DNA of 64,000 nt. Source: Bostrychus sinensis (Eukaryota; Chordata; Actinopteri; Gobiiformes; Eleotridae). Both the position numbers and the translations under genes were made by a program. The stretch's first letter is position 1. Every line of letters starts with the position of its first letter. The notes beneath the pieces were generated by a model. It saw only the letters and a program-made list of their open reading frames with translations, had not been told where the DNA came from and made no database searches. The stretch lies in the NCBI GenBank assembly GCA_020698575.1, contig CM036243.1, forward strand, positions 36,569,488 through 36,633,487, in the 5' to 3' direction. Positions 35,081-47,865 of the stretch are shown piece after piece.

Positions 35081-36276
35081 CTGGATTCTAGACTTTCCTC
35101 TGAACCAACAGAGGACACAGAACCAGACTTCTGCTTTTGGAACAAAAACACAGAAACTAACCCTGTCATCAACTCATGGCAAAATAATTTACTTCTTTAA
35201 AACAGTTTGGCCTGGTTCTGTTGCACAGCACTGTGTCCTCTCTAAGTTATCTCTCGATGGACATAAACCGCTGCAGTAACATGATATCTGTAGAAAAATG
35301 GTCATAAACAAAGTTTATCTTCTTTTATCACAAAATGTAAGAGACACCGCTGCTCTGAAGAAGAAGAAGAAGAAAAAGAAGAAGAAGAAGAAGAAGAAGA
35401 AGAAGAAGAAGAAGAAGAAATGTGGTGCAATGTCAAAGATGTTTGTTAATGATGACGAGGACGAGATGAGGTTTGATAAATGTGTCGTAAGATTGTTTTG
35501 GAAACATTTTGCAAATATGTAAATACAACTGAACCATGACAAGTAAGACACAGTGTGGCCCAGGTCAAAGGTCACAGAAAGCCTGGATTCAACACAGGAA
35601 CAGCACTAAATTATAATTCTACCTAAACAAAAAGGGACTATATTCTGCAAAATCTACCTTTTTTAACTTTTCTCCCATGTTATGTTGTTCTCTCATCAAA
35701 AACAGACCTGGAGTTTCATTCACACCTGTTTGAGTAATCCTGTATTCTCTGGTGCTGAGTTTCTGAGGCCTCAGAACGCTCAGTTCCACAAACCTCCGCC
35801 CACTCCAGGAAGCACTGACCAATCACCAAGCCCTCTACATCCAGTCTGCTCTCATTCATTTATCCAAAAACAAAACACTGTACAGCTCTGTTTCCACTGA
35901 TTCCTCACACACTTTTATTTTGGAGTAAAATGATACAAAAAGTTTAAGGAAATGATTTTAATAATTTTCAAACGACAGTAACAGCTCTGCCCTCTGCTGG
36001 TCTCCTTTGGTTTCTTTATGTCAGTAGTAGAGTATTTAGTAAAACTGTTTTCTATTCACATAAAGTTTTTAAAGTCTGTAAACTGTGCTGCTGTTCTAGA
36101 GGAGACCAAGACAGGTTTAAAAATATAAATAAAAACAGAAAATATTCTCTTTAATAAAGTTCTGTTGCTTTACAAAGTATGTGCTGTAAATACTGTAAGT
36201 TTACTGCAGTGGTTCTCAAACTGTGGTCCAGGTCTGACTGGTGGTACGCACTACACAGGCTTCCTCTGGTGGTCCT
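35081..36276. repeat. ~1.2-kb spacer unit, copy E
   Basis: Full-length copy with (GAA)n at 35,357-35,420 and the MITE-like element at about 35,630-36,155. It is followed by only ~30 bp of 11-bp-array remnant before duplication block copy 2, whereas copy A is followed by a 3.7-kb array. Confidence 0.92.
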
Positions 36277-39200
36277 GTTTTAGTCCTGATCTATTTGCTT
36301 TACTTTAGACCTGGTTTAGTTCCTGTTTAGTCCCTGTTTTGTTCTTCTTTAGTATTGCATTTTTCTTTTAATCCATGTTTTAATCCTGATCCAGATTTAG
36401 GGTAGTTTCAGCCGTTGCTACCTGGGAAGTGTAGTAAGGTGCAGTTTTGTGTCTTATCTGGGATCCTGAAAGGTTCAGTTGGTTAAGGTTCTCTTGTGAT
36501 TGGATGCTTCTGGCTGGCCACACCTTTCAGTACCGCTCACTTCCACCTTGAGCTCGGCTCTCCATCGACTGAGGATCACCATAAAACCAATCTACACAAA
36601 AGTGCAGAGAGTAAATTATTCTCCTCCTTATTCTTTTCAGTATGAGACCTCATATTTGCTCATATAACAGAGCATTACAACAATGAATTTACTCTTTTAC
36701 CACTCTGGTATTTTAGCTTAGTTAGCTTTAAATTAATGATGGATTATCACATGAATGTTTCTTTTTTAGAAATAATACACATTATGAAATAAAAATACAT
36801 TATCAGATAAACATGAATGAGTAACACAAACCTGTACAATAACCATATTCAGATTATCAGAATGAATTATTTAGCATTCCTTTTTAACACATTTTACCAT
36901 GACACTGAAATGAAGTAGAACTGCTTTTATACACTATTTATGCTTTTTGTGACCAAAACCAGCTTATTGTGGCTTAAAACAGGCTTTTAACCATGAAATA
37001 ACAGTGTTTGTATTAAAACCAAATGATTTTCAGTGCAAATAACACATGTTTTATTATCATAGTGCTAATCCTGGCCTTAGAAAAAACATTGACCACGCTA
37101 GCGATTAGCATTAGTGGATAGCATTAGCATTAGCGCGCTTAGCATTTCTGAGTCGTTTTATACAATTGCAATGATACAAAGTGCACCAAAGCATGTGAAA
37201 CATTAGACAACATTCATATAAACTCCAGATTTTTTTTTATGAAGGGTATCTCAGCAGCAGATCAAGGCAAAATGTCATATTTTCATCATAACATTAGCCG
37301 TTAGCTGAAAGCTAAATGTGAACATGTTGTACACTCACCAGGATTTTCACAAGCAATGTCTCAACAAGATGCCACTCCTGTTGTTCACAGACGATTCTGT
37401 GTCTGTAATTGTTTCCACAGTGAATTATTAGCTTTCATACTCAAAGACATTCCCATTTATTTGTGATTTTCGTTACGTGTTCTCTCTGCGCAGTGCACAT
37501 ACCAGGAGAGAAGTCAAACTGACCATGAACGCACGTGTCATGCTCTTGAGAAATATTTTCTAAAGAGGTCCAATATCAAATAACTCCACATACCTCCTGC
37601 AGTGTGCTCATGTACCCCTGGGGGTCGCTGCACCCCTGGTGGTTATTACTGTAAACTACAGAGTGACCTTGTGAGCCTAAAGACTTTCCTCTGAACCAAC
37701 AGAGGACACAGAACCAGACTTCTGCTTTTGGAGGAAACATTATCATGCACACTAACACAGAAATGAGTTTGTTTTTGGACTAATTTTGCAGCATATCCCC
37801 TCTCGCTGTCTCTCTCCTGAGTTTGCTTTAAACTTAAATGGACATAAACCTTTGCAGTAACATGAAGGTAAATATATTGTGTATGATTGATGGACGCTGG
37901 ACAAATCCAGGGCTTTTGGTTTGAAAATGTAAAAGACTGAAAACCGATGCTGGAAAACCTTTGTCCATCAAAGTCAAGGCACAATTACAGTAAACATTAC
38001 GGTACCACAGTGATTTCCAAAAGTTATTCAACAGCTTCAAAAACCAATGTTGGAGTTTTAAAAAACTCTTTCTGAGCTTCACACATTGGTTTAGTGCCCT
38101 CTGCTGGACACAATGTTGCAATACAGTTGAAGTAAAAGACAAACTTATTTAAACACAGAGTCAGTGTGATGGATAAATGAGTTGTTGCAGGGTGAAGAAA
38201 GTCCTCTGCACCTCCTCCTGGTGTAGCTTGGTAAAAAGCTTTCTCGATCAGCTGAGCAATTTGACTTTGAGTATTTTGGGATGTGTGTGCGCCTAAGCAT
38301 TGTGTTGTGTGTGCGTTCCAGGATCAGTGTTGGGCTTATGGACTCAGCTGTCAAAGCGCAATTTGATTTACAAATAAAGCCCTGCACATAATGTCCTCTT
38401 TGGGGATCTGCCGTGACCCTAGGAACTCCCGCAGGTTCTCCTCCATGACTGCTCCTCTAACCATTAGCAATCAACAACATTTGCAGCATCTCTAACAGTT
38501 TCTCGAGATCTCACAAAACTTTCTCGGGATTTTGCTTTTTTTTCTCTCTCTCTCTCTCTCATCTTTTTTTTTTTTTTTTTTTTTTACCATGTCCCCTAAG
38601 GAACTCCGTATGAATCCATGAAATACTTTATAAAACTGAAATTATATTGTAATGACTGTATATAATAAAATTGTCATTTGAATGGGAGTCAATGGCAATA
38701 GATAAAGAAGATAATAAGTGGTGTTTTTTACCTACAGAAGTCATGGAAATAGTTAGATAAGGGCAACCTTTCTGCAATTCAGTAAAAATGCCACAAAACA
38801 TAATTTAATTCATCATTACAACATGTATCAAATATGGAACCACACCAAACCTGCCTAGAGAGGATCAACTAAATCCAGTCTGGTAAATGTGACTTTACCT
38901 GAGCTCTTTTCCACTCTCTCCATTTCTCTACAGCTGACCCTAAGAACTTAAAATCCTGTCACCTCCTGGCTCCACTGGGCTCTCTCTCATTCACACACAT
39001 GTATTCTGTCTTTCTGCTGCTAAACTTCTTTCCTCTCTTCCCCAGAGCAAACATCACTACAAGAAAAAGCAACTAAATGTATGGAAATGGATGGCAGTTC
39101 TTTTTTAAAGCAGTAAGTTTTTTTCTTTTTCTTCTGAGCTACTGAGCAAATGAAAGAGTGACAGTCCAAAAAATGATGCTGAGCAAAGCTTTATTAAAAT

Positions 39201-39351
39201 AAAACATAATTAAGAGTAAAGAGAAATAAAAGTAATACAGAAATGTTTAACAATTTAAATCATCAGCGCCCTCTGGTGTAAAAGGCTGTAGACTTTCAAA
39301 GACAAAGGTGTTGCATACAGGAGGCTACATGTTTGTAAATGTTTGTATTAA

Positions 39352-39851
39352 AGGTCCTCTATTCTGCTAAATCAGCTTTATTTTTTACTTTTAACCATGT
39401 TATAATGTTTACGCCTCAAAAACATATCTGTAATAATATTTAGTTTTATTCACATGTGAGTAATTCTGTTTGCTGAGTCTGTTTCTTCTGAAGAGCAGAA
39501 AACGCTCGGCCTCACTGCTCGTACACCATCCCCAGACTCGCTCCAATAATTTCAGCCTTAAACCTCCGTCACCACGAAGCAGTCAGCTCATTTATCTGTT
39601 AGCCTCAGGTTGCTAACAGCCATGCTAAATAGCCATTTTATGCTCTGTCCATTCTCAACCATTGCCAGCAGGGGGCAACAGAAAACTTATCCAAGCGCTC
39701 CCTGCAAAAACTAATTGACTCAAACTAACAGCTCCCCAGCAGAGGATGTTTTCCACACATACATTAGTTTAAGTTATAAAACATGAAATGCTAATGCAAA
39801 AATGTTTCAAAATTATTTCACAAAGTCTGAAAAAAGCAGAATATTGGACCT
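39352..39851. mobile_element. MITE with TTAA flanks, duplication copy 2
   Basis: Counterpart of the element at 15,335, flanked by TTAA at 39,348-39,351 and 39,852-39,855. It was present before the block duplicated. Confidence 0.65.
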
Positions 39852-39926
39852 TTAAGAAGTAAAATAGGAAATCATAAAACATAATCATTTTAAATATGTA
39901 ATTACAATTACATGTGCATTGATATT

Positions 39927-41453
39927 CTACTGCACTGTGCCTGTCACACATCTTTCATTGATAGTGCCACCGTTAGCGGAGCACCTGAAGCACTCCTGGC
40001 GCCCGCAGCGGTAGACGTTTGTCAAGCCAAGTTTGTCTCCAAGGGTTGTGACTGAAGTGCGGGCGTTACGTTCAGTATCTGGTGAGTTTGGGTCTGATCC
40101 ACGAGGCACAAATATGTTTGTAAACACAAAGGCAAAGTGTTTCCAGTTCCTAATTTTTGTTAAATAGTTGATTATTTTGTATTTGTTGTCTAGGTTCAAA
40201 CATTTTTCAGTGCATGGGTTTGCGAGAACGTAAAACAGCATAAAATCAGTATTTTTATTCCCTGTGTTTATCTGATTGACTAAGGTGTTAAACTTTTTAA
40301 AAACACGATATTCAGCATGGTCTGTGAAGCGTTTATAAATATTTAGAAGGTTTGGGATTTCATTCTCAGGACACTGTTCCTGTATATTAGACAGACCGAG
40401 GAAAGTCGCCCCCACCACTCGAGAGCCGGTGTACACTCGACAGTTGATCATGGCAGCCTTCACCACATCAGGTTTGTCCAGATTAGTCACTGCAGCAAGG
40501 TTGAACTGTTGTTTCTGTTGATTGTATGGGATGCGCAGGGCCAAACTGTACATGGGAGAAGCAGTGGATCTGTAACAAAAATACAAAAATGAAATCACTG
40601 TGTTGACAAGTGAACAACAACTGATCAGTCATCTTTCTTAAAGCCTCTATTTTCTCCTTTTGTTCATATTTTTAAACCAGTCTTGGTCTCCTCTAGAACA
40701 GCAGCAGTTTTTACAGACTTTAAAAACTTTATGTGTATTTTAGTTCCTCTGGTGCCATAAAGAAGCAGGTGAAGAGACCAGCAGAAGGCAGCAGAGAGCA
40801 GACTGTTGCTGTCTTTTGAACAGAAACAGGAAAAATGCTTTTTATTTCCTTAAACTTTTTAATGATGCCATTTTATTCCAAAACTGAATAATGTCTGTGA
40901 GGAATCAATAGAAACAGAGCTGTACACAGTTTTGTTTTTGGATAAATGAATGAGAGCAGACTGGATGTAGAGGGCTTGTTATTGATTGGTCAGTGCTTCC
41001 TGGAGTGGGTGGAGGTTTGTTCAGCGCCAGAGAATACAGCATTACTCAAACAGGCTCGAGTTACACAAAACAGAACTCTAGGTCTGTTTTTGATGAAGGA
41101 ACAACATTATAACATGGGAGAAAGACAAAAGAGGTTGATTTTGCAGAATATAGCTCCTTTAACACTGCTGTAGTTTTTGCTAAATTTGAAATATATTTAT
41201 AACTGGACGTTGGGGCGACTTACCCATCCGGTCGTGTTTTAGTGGGTCTGTACCTGAAAAGAAATAAAACACATAATTGTTCTATTTACTTTCAAGGTTT
41301 GGGTGCTGCCAAAGCTCAGAGAATGTTTCCAAAATAAGACTCACAGATTCAGGACCGTGGTTCACGACCTCAGACAGTTTATTCATCATCCACAGCATCA
41401 ATGCTTTGAGCTGTCAGAAATACAGCAACCACTGTCCACCACAGACGAGACAT
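39927..41453 (-). pseudogene. Secreted AID/APOBEC-like zinc deaminase (SNAD-like), copy 2; signal-peptide exon disrupted
   Basis: Exon positions mirror copy 1: 41,345-41,453, 41,224-41,253 and 39,927-40,569, all with intact splice sites. Exon 1 still encodes the signal peptide but is 34 bp shorter than in copy 1 (109 against 143 nt). That shifts the frame and places TAA 24 codons after the start. Exon 2 is one codon shorter and in frame. Exon 3 is fully open, keeps HAE (40,311-40,319), PCTEKC (40,200-40,217) and the cysteine cluster, and ends TGTVQ. Either this is a recent pseudogene, the deletion is an assembly error, or another first exon is used. The undamaged catalytic exon argues for a recent lesion. 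Residues after PCxxxC are strongly diverged from copy 1. Confidence 0.65.
40642..41158. mobile_element. MITE-like element inside intron 2 of deaminase copy 2
   Basis: Counterpart of 16,628-17,153, with TTAA at 40,638-40,641 and 41,159-41,162. It occupies most of the intron between the 30-nt exon and the catalytic exon. Confidence 0.65.
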
Positions 41454-42159
41454 CTTCAACCAGAGACCAAGCTGAGTGTAGGAGCTCCTCTGTAACTGCA
41501 CCTTTATGTACACAAACGTTTGTGATGAGAAAATGTCAGAGTTTTCATGAACCAACCAGACCTGGACAGCCCATTATAATCTAATCTGCTCCACAATAAC
41601 ATTACTCCCTCCTGGAGCTTTGTTCTGCAATAAAAATGTACAAACTCTCTCTTTAATCCAAAGAGGGTCACAAGCCAGTGTAGTGTTTGTGCCAGTCCCA
41701 AGCCCAGGAAGGGCATCTGGTGTAAAATTGGACACATCTATAGCCTGTCTGAGAGTGGATCTCTCCTTCATGTGGTTCTCCCTGAGATTTTTCCCATGGC
41801 TAGGTTTTATTTAATAGTTTATAATTACCAAGAAGGAGGCCTAAGGACAGGGATGTACTGTTTGTTTACGTCTGTTCCTGTAAAGCCTTAAAACCACTGC
41901 TGCAATATTGGGCAATATAAATAAAAATGAATTTTTAAAACAAATGTTGTGTAATGTTTACCAAACAACTGAGCCAGAGTCTGAATTATAATACCTAAAG
42001 CATGAATTAATTTTGGTCTCTGTCAGTTCTTTTTTAACAATTTTTTTAAGTAGCTATAATATTCAGAACTACATTATCTGATGGTACTATTAACCACATC
42101 TATAAATGTTACAGTAGGATAACTAAACATTTTAGAAGCTGTGGTTTCTGGAAGGGAGC

Positions 42160-42593
42160 TCTCGTGTATCGCGTCAGAAATATGACAAAACTCAAGAGGC
42201 GCAATAAATACATCCATGAGCAGATTATTTTAATTCATGCGTGCGTAAACTACACTCCACGTGCACTTTGAACATCCCACGTGCACAGATTCACCACAAG
42301 CGCGTGTGCTGCTCTTCTGCGCTCCATGTTTCTCTTCTGCACTTGTGATGTTAAATTCTGCTCATGTGTGGATCAGATTCTGCTCGCTCCTCTAAAAGTT
42401 TTGTCAGTTTGGAGGCGGGACCCTCCAGAATCACTGAGCTGCTGTGATTGGTCACTTTTCAGTAAACCCCGCCCCCTGACCTCTTCACTCACTGACAGCT
42501 GCCTGCTGCTAACATTGGAGTCAGAGGAGTAAGAGCTTGGTAAGTGTGCATTTATCTTAAAAATATAATTAATTTAATTAGTTCAGTCATATA
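42160..42593 (+). promoter_or_regulatory. Promoter-like stretch with a possible first exon ending at 42,539
   Basis: GC-richer than its neighbours. It contains an inverted CCAAT box (GTGATTGGTCAC, about 42,444) and a GC-box-like CCCCGCCCCCTGAC (about 42,467), and then AGAGCTTG followed by GTAAGTGTG at 42,540, a strong splice donor. This is how a short noncoding first exon would look, transcribed rightward. No downstream exon was identified, and the Tc1 element begins 54 bp after the donor. It may be a relic. Confidence 0.35.
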
Positions 42594-45494
42594 CAGTGGG
42601 TATGGAAAGTATTCAGACCCCAATAAATTTTTCAGTCTTTGTTACATTGCGTCCATTTTCCAAAATCATTTAAGTTCATTTTTTTCCTCATTAATGTACA
42701 CACAGCACCCCATATTGACAGAGAAACACAAAATTGTAGAAATTTTTGCAGAATTATTAAAAAAGGAAAACTGAAATATCACACGGCCATAAGTATTCAG
42801 ACGCTTTGCTCAGTATTTAGTAGAAGCACCCTTTTGAGCTAAAACAGCCATGAGTCTTTTTGGGAATGATGCAACAAGTTTTTCACACCTGGATTTGGGG
42901 ATCCTCTGCCATTCCTCATTGCAGATCCTCGCCAGTTCTGTCAGGTTTGATGGTGAACGTTGGTGGACGGCAATTTTCAGGTCTCTCCTGAGACGCTCAG
43001 TTGGGTTTAAGTCAGGACTCTGGGCCGTTCAGGAACAGTCACAGAGTTGTCCTGAAGTCACTCCTTCATTAGTTTAGCTGTGTGCTTAGGGTCATTGTCT
43101 TGTTGGAAGGTGAACCTTCAGCCCAGTCTGAGGTCCTGAGCACTCTGGAGAAGGTTTTCGTCCAGGATATCCCTGTACTTGGCCGCATTCATCTTTCCTT
43201 CGATTGCATCCAGTCGTCCTGTCCCTGCAGCTGAAAAACAGCCCACAGCCACCACCAGGCTTCACTGTTGGGACTGTACTGGACGGTGATGAGCAGTGCC
43301 TGGTTTTCTCCACACATACTGCTTGGAATTAAAGCCAAAAAGTTCTATCTTGGTCTCATCAGACCTGAGAATCTTATTGCTCACCATCTTGGAGTCATTC
43401 AGGTGTTTTTTTAGCAAACTCCATGTGGGCTTTCATGTGTCTTGCACTGAGGAGAGGCTTCCGTTGGGCCACTCTGCCATAAAGCCCTGACTGGTGGAGG
43501 GCTGCAGTGATGGTTGACTTTCCAGAACTTTCTCCCATCTCCTCACTGCATCTCTGGAGCGCAGCCACAGAGATCTTTGGGTTCTTCTTTATCTCTCTCA
43601 CCCCGATTGTTCAGTTTGGCCGGACGGTCAGCTCTAGGAAGGGTTCTGGTCATCCCAAACTTCTTCCATTTAAGGATTGTGGAGGCCACTGTGCTCTTAG
43701 GAACCTTAAGTGCAGCAGAAAATTTTTTGTAACCTTGGGCAGATCTGTGCCTTGCCACAATTCTGTCTCTGAGCTCTTCAGGCAGTTCCTTTGACCTCAT
43801 GATTCTCATTTGCTCTGAGCTGCACTGTGAGCTGTAAGCTCTGATACAGACAGATGTGTGGCCTTCCTAATCAAGTCCAGTCAGTTTAATCAAACACAGC
43901 TGGACTCCAGTGAAGGTGTAGAACCATCTCAAGGATGATCAGAAGAAATGGACAGCACCCAGGGGCGGAGTGGGACAACTTTTCAGCCCAGGAGTTTAAT
44001 GGCCAAGACCGGCCCATTTTTTGCCACATGAAAAATTAGGCAAAAATTTAGCACGTAATATAAATGTTTTATTACAGTACGGAAAATAATCATGAATAAC
44101 AAATAATAACAAATAAATAATTATAATTGAAAAAATTGCAGTTGAACAAAAATATTTCACAGTATGATTATGTAAACAAAAATTATACTTTTTAAATATA
44201 TTGAAATTCATTTCAATAGCCATTGCCTATGTATACAATGCATGAATATTTATCTTTTAAATGCTATTGTTTAGTTTGGTTACTAATTGTGGTAACATAG
44301 CACAACGTTCAAAGTGACATTAGCTTAATTTATTATGCTAGTTTTTAGTTAAATTATCAATTAGGCTTAATGTTATATCTCCCTTACCATTTGCCTCTTC
44401 TGTCTGTCTTCTTGAAAATATGTCTGTGAGCTTTGCACATTTGGCAGTGTAATCAGAGTAAAATTGTACTTTTATTTTTATATGTGAACTTCACCAAATC
44501 CTTCACTGTATTCAATGTTCTATGATTATTACATAGTTAAATACAAGTTCTAGCCTTTTCTCATTGTTATAACAGTGTTGCACATTTATGCCTGTACTAT
44601 CACTTTAAGAGAGAACACGATGTGCCTTTCTCTATGTGTTTACTTGCTAACAGGGGACTGATGAGCTGTGTGCATGGGAGAGACTGCATGTGACAAGGAT
44701 TTCTATGTTCTTTTATTTGTGCAGAACCATAATTAAAATTGCATCCAGTGGTCAGCAGTGTATTGGTCCTTCCTTCAATCAGCGCAGCACACATCGAACA
44801 CAACGCAGATTGATTAATGTAAACGGATGTGCAACAAGGCAGCATTAGACTTTTAATGAGCAAAATCACACCCGTTACAGCAGCATCCTCAGTCAATGCC
44901 TTTCTCTTCTTTAACCTGGCTTTTTCAGCCCCACCTGGTCTCTTCCTATCCATTTTTACTCGCTAATCAGCGGCTGGCCCGCCTCTCTGCCCCACCTTGA
45001 CTTTTTGGTAGAGACGTGCTATGGTGGACTCAACCAACTGTGAGCTAAGGGGCCGTTTGGGTCAAATGGTAGCTCCCAAACTGCCGGTGCCATCTCTTAA
45101 AGGGACAGGTTGATTCAAAGCGAACAGCGCTGCAAAGATTCATTCATATTCTACCGTGATTATTTTTCCTTGATGCTGACCGACCGGCCCATGAATGAAG
45201 AGGCCCACCGGGAATCCACCCGTTTCTCCCGATTACCCACTCCGACCTTGACAGCACCCGAGTTAAATATATGAGGGTCACAGCAAAGGGTCTGAAAACT
45301 TATGGCCGTGTGATATTTCAGTTTTTCTTTTTTAATAATTCTGCAAAAATGTCTACAACTTTGTGTTTCTCTGTCAATATGGGGTGCTATGTGTACATTA
45401 ATGAGTAAAAAAATGAACTTAAATGATTTTAGCAAATGGCTGCAATATAACAAAGAGTGAAAATTTTAAGGAGGTCTACTTTGCGTACCCACTG
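42594..45494 (-). mobile_element. Tc1-like transposon, transposase broken, interrupted by a hAT element
   Basis: Both ends read TACAGTGGGTA inward with TA on each side. Without the nested hAT the element is about 1.6 kb, the usual Tc1 size. The transposase runs leftward. The N-terminal helix-turn-helix region is recognisable from 43,809 (MRSKELPEELRDRIVARH, then VPKSTVASTILKWKKFG). AALHQSGLYGRV and KPLLSARHMKA follow in another frame near 43,400-43,540, PTVKPGGG is near 43,260, and QDNDPKHT (second catalytic aspartate region) is at 43,082-43,105. Several frameshifts and stops separate these parts, so the element cannot make transposase. Confidence 0.93.
43960..45250. mobile_element. Non-autonomous hAT element nested in the Tc1 copy
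   Basis: 1,291 bp with inverted ends CAGGGGCGGAGTGGG (left) and CAAGGTCGGAGTGGG (right, reversed), flanked by the 8-bp duplication ACAGCACC at 43,952-43,959 and 45,251-45,258. An 8-bp target duplication and CA-GG termini are typical of hAT. The interior is AT-rich with no transposase that I can see. Confidence 0.88.
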
Positions 45495-45496
45495 TA

Positions 45497-45812
45497 TATG
45501 TTGTGAAATAGTTCATAAGACCACAATCCTCTGACAGGATCTGAAATAAACATAATGCAGACAGGGTTAAAGTTTAGTAACTTAGTTTGAGCTAAGCTAA
45601 CGTTAGCTGGCTCTGCAGTGATCTGTCCCACAGGAACCAATACAGAAGGGCTATAACCAACAGCCCCACCCCTGCCAAAATATGAAAATTATAGCACGAG
45701 CACGATTAAGTATTAACAGCAAGGAAACGCATCAAGCTCATGCGATAATATAATTTTCAGAAATTAGAACCAGTTCTCAGGTGGAACCAGGTTTCAGTGC
45801 CCATCCCTAGTG
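45497..45812. other. Anonymous sequence
   Basis: No gene recognised. It contains GCTAACGTTAGCTGG, a motif common in fish noncoding DNA, and ends at the start of a MITE-like copy. Confidence 0.4.
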
Positions 45813-46175
45813 TTAAAGGGACTATGTTTTGCAAAATCTACCTTTTTTAACTTTTCTCCCATGTTATGTTGTTCTCTCATCAAAAACAGACCTGGAGTTT
45901 CATTCACGCCTGTTTAAGTAATCCTATATACTCTGGCACTGAGTTTCTGAGGCCTCAGAACGCTCGGTTCCACAAACCTCCGCCCACTCCAGGAAGCACT
46001 GACCAATCACCAAGCCCTCTACATCCAGTCTGCTCTCATTCATTTATCCAAAAACAAAACACTGTACAGCTCTGTTTCCTCTGATTCCTCACAGACTTTT
46101 TTACTTTTGGAGTAAAATCATACAAAAGTTTTAAAGTATAATTTGGAAGATTTGACCTGTCTAAAACTATCCCCC
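45813..46175. mobile_element. Diverged, probably truncated copy of the ~525-bp MITE-like family
   Basis: From AAAGGGACTATGTTTTGC to about GGAGTAAAATCATAC it matches the spacer-borne copies with more substitutions (for example TATATACTCTGGCACTG). Similarity fades before the far end. This copy is outside the minisatellite domain, which shows the family is interspersed. Confidence 0.6.
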
Positions 46176-47456
46176 TTTAAAACACCAGAGAGCAGAGTTT
46201 CTGTGCACTTTTTGCGCATTTTTCTGTACCACCATCAGGGGGCAGTGTTTAAATTTCTCCACGGGGAGTGTCCATGTCATCCACATATGATAATGAGGGG
46301 TCGGCCCACTTTCTGAAACTCTCCTGAGGTCTTTCCCCTCCCACTAAATGTAGCGTTTTGAGTGAGGAGCATGTTGGTGCATGGTGCAGTTGGGAAAATG
46401 TCTGCTTCTGAATCATAAGTCACAGAATTAGATCACTGTTAGGACACTTCCTCCCTCGTACACCTTGTTCTTGTACCTTGGCTGATACTGAAAAGTAATA
46501 GATATAAAATTGTGAGGCCACCTCACACATTTCATTTGGTATTGTTAGCAGGTGTAGCAGAGCAGAGCACATCTGAGTTCACTCAGAGCTGATGGTCCTC
46601 TCTCAAACCTCAGGAATAACCTGACAGATACTCACTACTGCTGGAGACAGACTTCTGCTTCTGACCTTTTATTTATTTATGTGTAATATCTAACTATTGC
46701 AGAGAATAAAAATACAAAAGCTGTCCTATTCTGCATACGTTTTATTATTATGACAGTTTTCTCATTGTGCAGGGAGTTACTGTAGTTCCTCTGTAGCCTA
46801 CTGTTGAGGTATTTTTTCAGTAGAAACAAATACATATCTGCAAATATTTGTACAAATATCCTCACTGTGCACTGTGGTAAAAGTAGGGACCAAACATTGA
46901 CTTCTTCCTTCCAATGGCTTTTTGCACTTTATTGGAAAACAAATGACATTACAACATTATTGGGTATGAAGCAAACATCTGCTTAGAAAAAAAAAATACA
47001 AAAGAAACTGACGTTTAATATAAATGACTAAATGTAAATGATGGACTAACAGAGGTCGTGGATACAGCTCCACATGTGGTCTGTGTAGGAAACATTACCA
47101 TCTCACAGCAGAGAAGTTCATGAGTAAATAAAAAAAATAAAAATAAAAACATATCGAGTGTCTCTAGTGGTGCTGTGGTGAGGGGCAGTGTCTTTCTCAG
47201 AGGAAATGTGATGTAGAGATGGATCCAGCTGTTCCAGCTGCAGAGAGGAGAGTTCAGGCTGAAGTATCTGAAACAGAATAAATACTATAAAGTGAATCAT
47301 TTCACAGACTTCACAGTCCTGTCTCAAGAGCTGTAGGCCTCACCTTTCTGACAGATGTGGTTAGTGAAGCAATATTTAGCTTTTATATGGAACTGCCCCA
47401 AATATCTTTTACGAACTTGTCCTATCAGTAATAGTATACAAAACAGGGAACAGAGG
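46176..47456. other. Anonymous stretch with a possible minus-strand terminal exon
   Basis: No gene recognised. On the minus strand CTGTTTCAG (acceptor-like, about 47,269) precedes an open frame reading ILQPELSSLQLEQLDPSLHH that ends near 47,118, and AATAAA occurs further on at about 46,930. This could be a last exon with its 3' untranslated region, but no partner exon was found. Confidence 0.25.
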
Positions 47457-47865
47457 AAGCTTACTACTGCAGGCAGCACTGCGTTTATGTTCGGCTATTG
47501 ACTGGAGTGTAAAGCTTCGTGTGCGTAAAGCTACGACTGTAGACGGCTATCTTTAGCTGTCAATAAACAGCCTAAACATGCTTCTAGCCATTATTCATTT
47601 ATTATGTGGAAAGGGTGGCTGTCCCAACCACGTTCTTACAAACACAGCCCCACTACGCCAACAGTTCCTCCCCAAAACATATAACTTACCTGTAACAGTA
47701 AGGTCGGGACGATTCGTTGTCCAGATGTGTTCAGAGGAAAACGTGAAGCAGCAGCACAAACTCAGAACACAGACTGAACAGGGACTTCTCTTTGTTTTTC
47801 TGTGTGGTTTCCTTGCAACATGGCTGTGTTTACCTTTCATGTCCACGCCCGTCCACACCCCTGTA
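47457..47865. repeat. Duplicated 0.4-kb cassette, copy 1
   Basis: From GAGGAAGCTTACTACTGCAG to CCACGCCCGTCCACACCCC it is nearly identical to 53,513-53,923; the few differences include AGATGTGTTCAGAGG against AGCTGTCTTCAGAGA. On the minus strand ACTGTTACAG followed by GTAAGTTAT (about 47,688) is donor-like. In both places the cassette leads directly into a 31-bp minisatellite. Confidence 0.9.

Larger units (their letters stand above)
36307..42147. repeat. Segmental duplication block, copy 2 (carries the second deaminase-like gene)
   Basis: Colinear with 11,393-18,786 at an offset of about 24.9 kb. It lacks the GT-repeat segment, the ~515-bp segment and the pogo-type element of copy 1. Similarity stops near TGGTTTCTGG at about 42,147, after which the two loci are unrelated. 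36,400-39,340 contains no recognisable gene. Confidence 0.92.
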
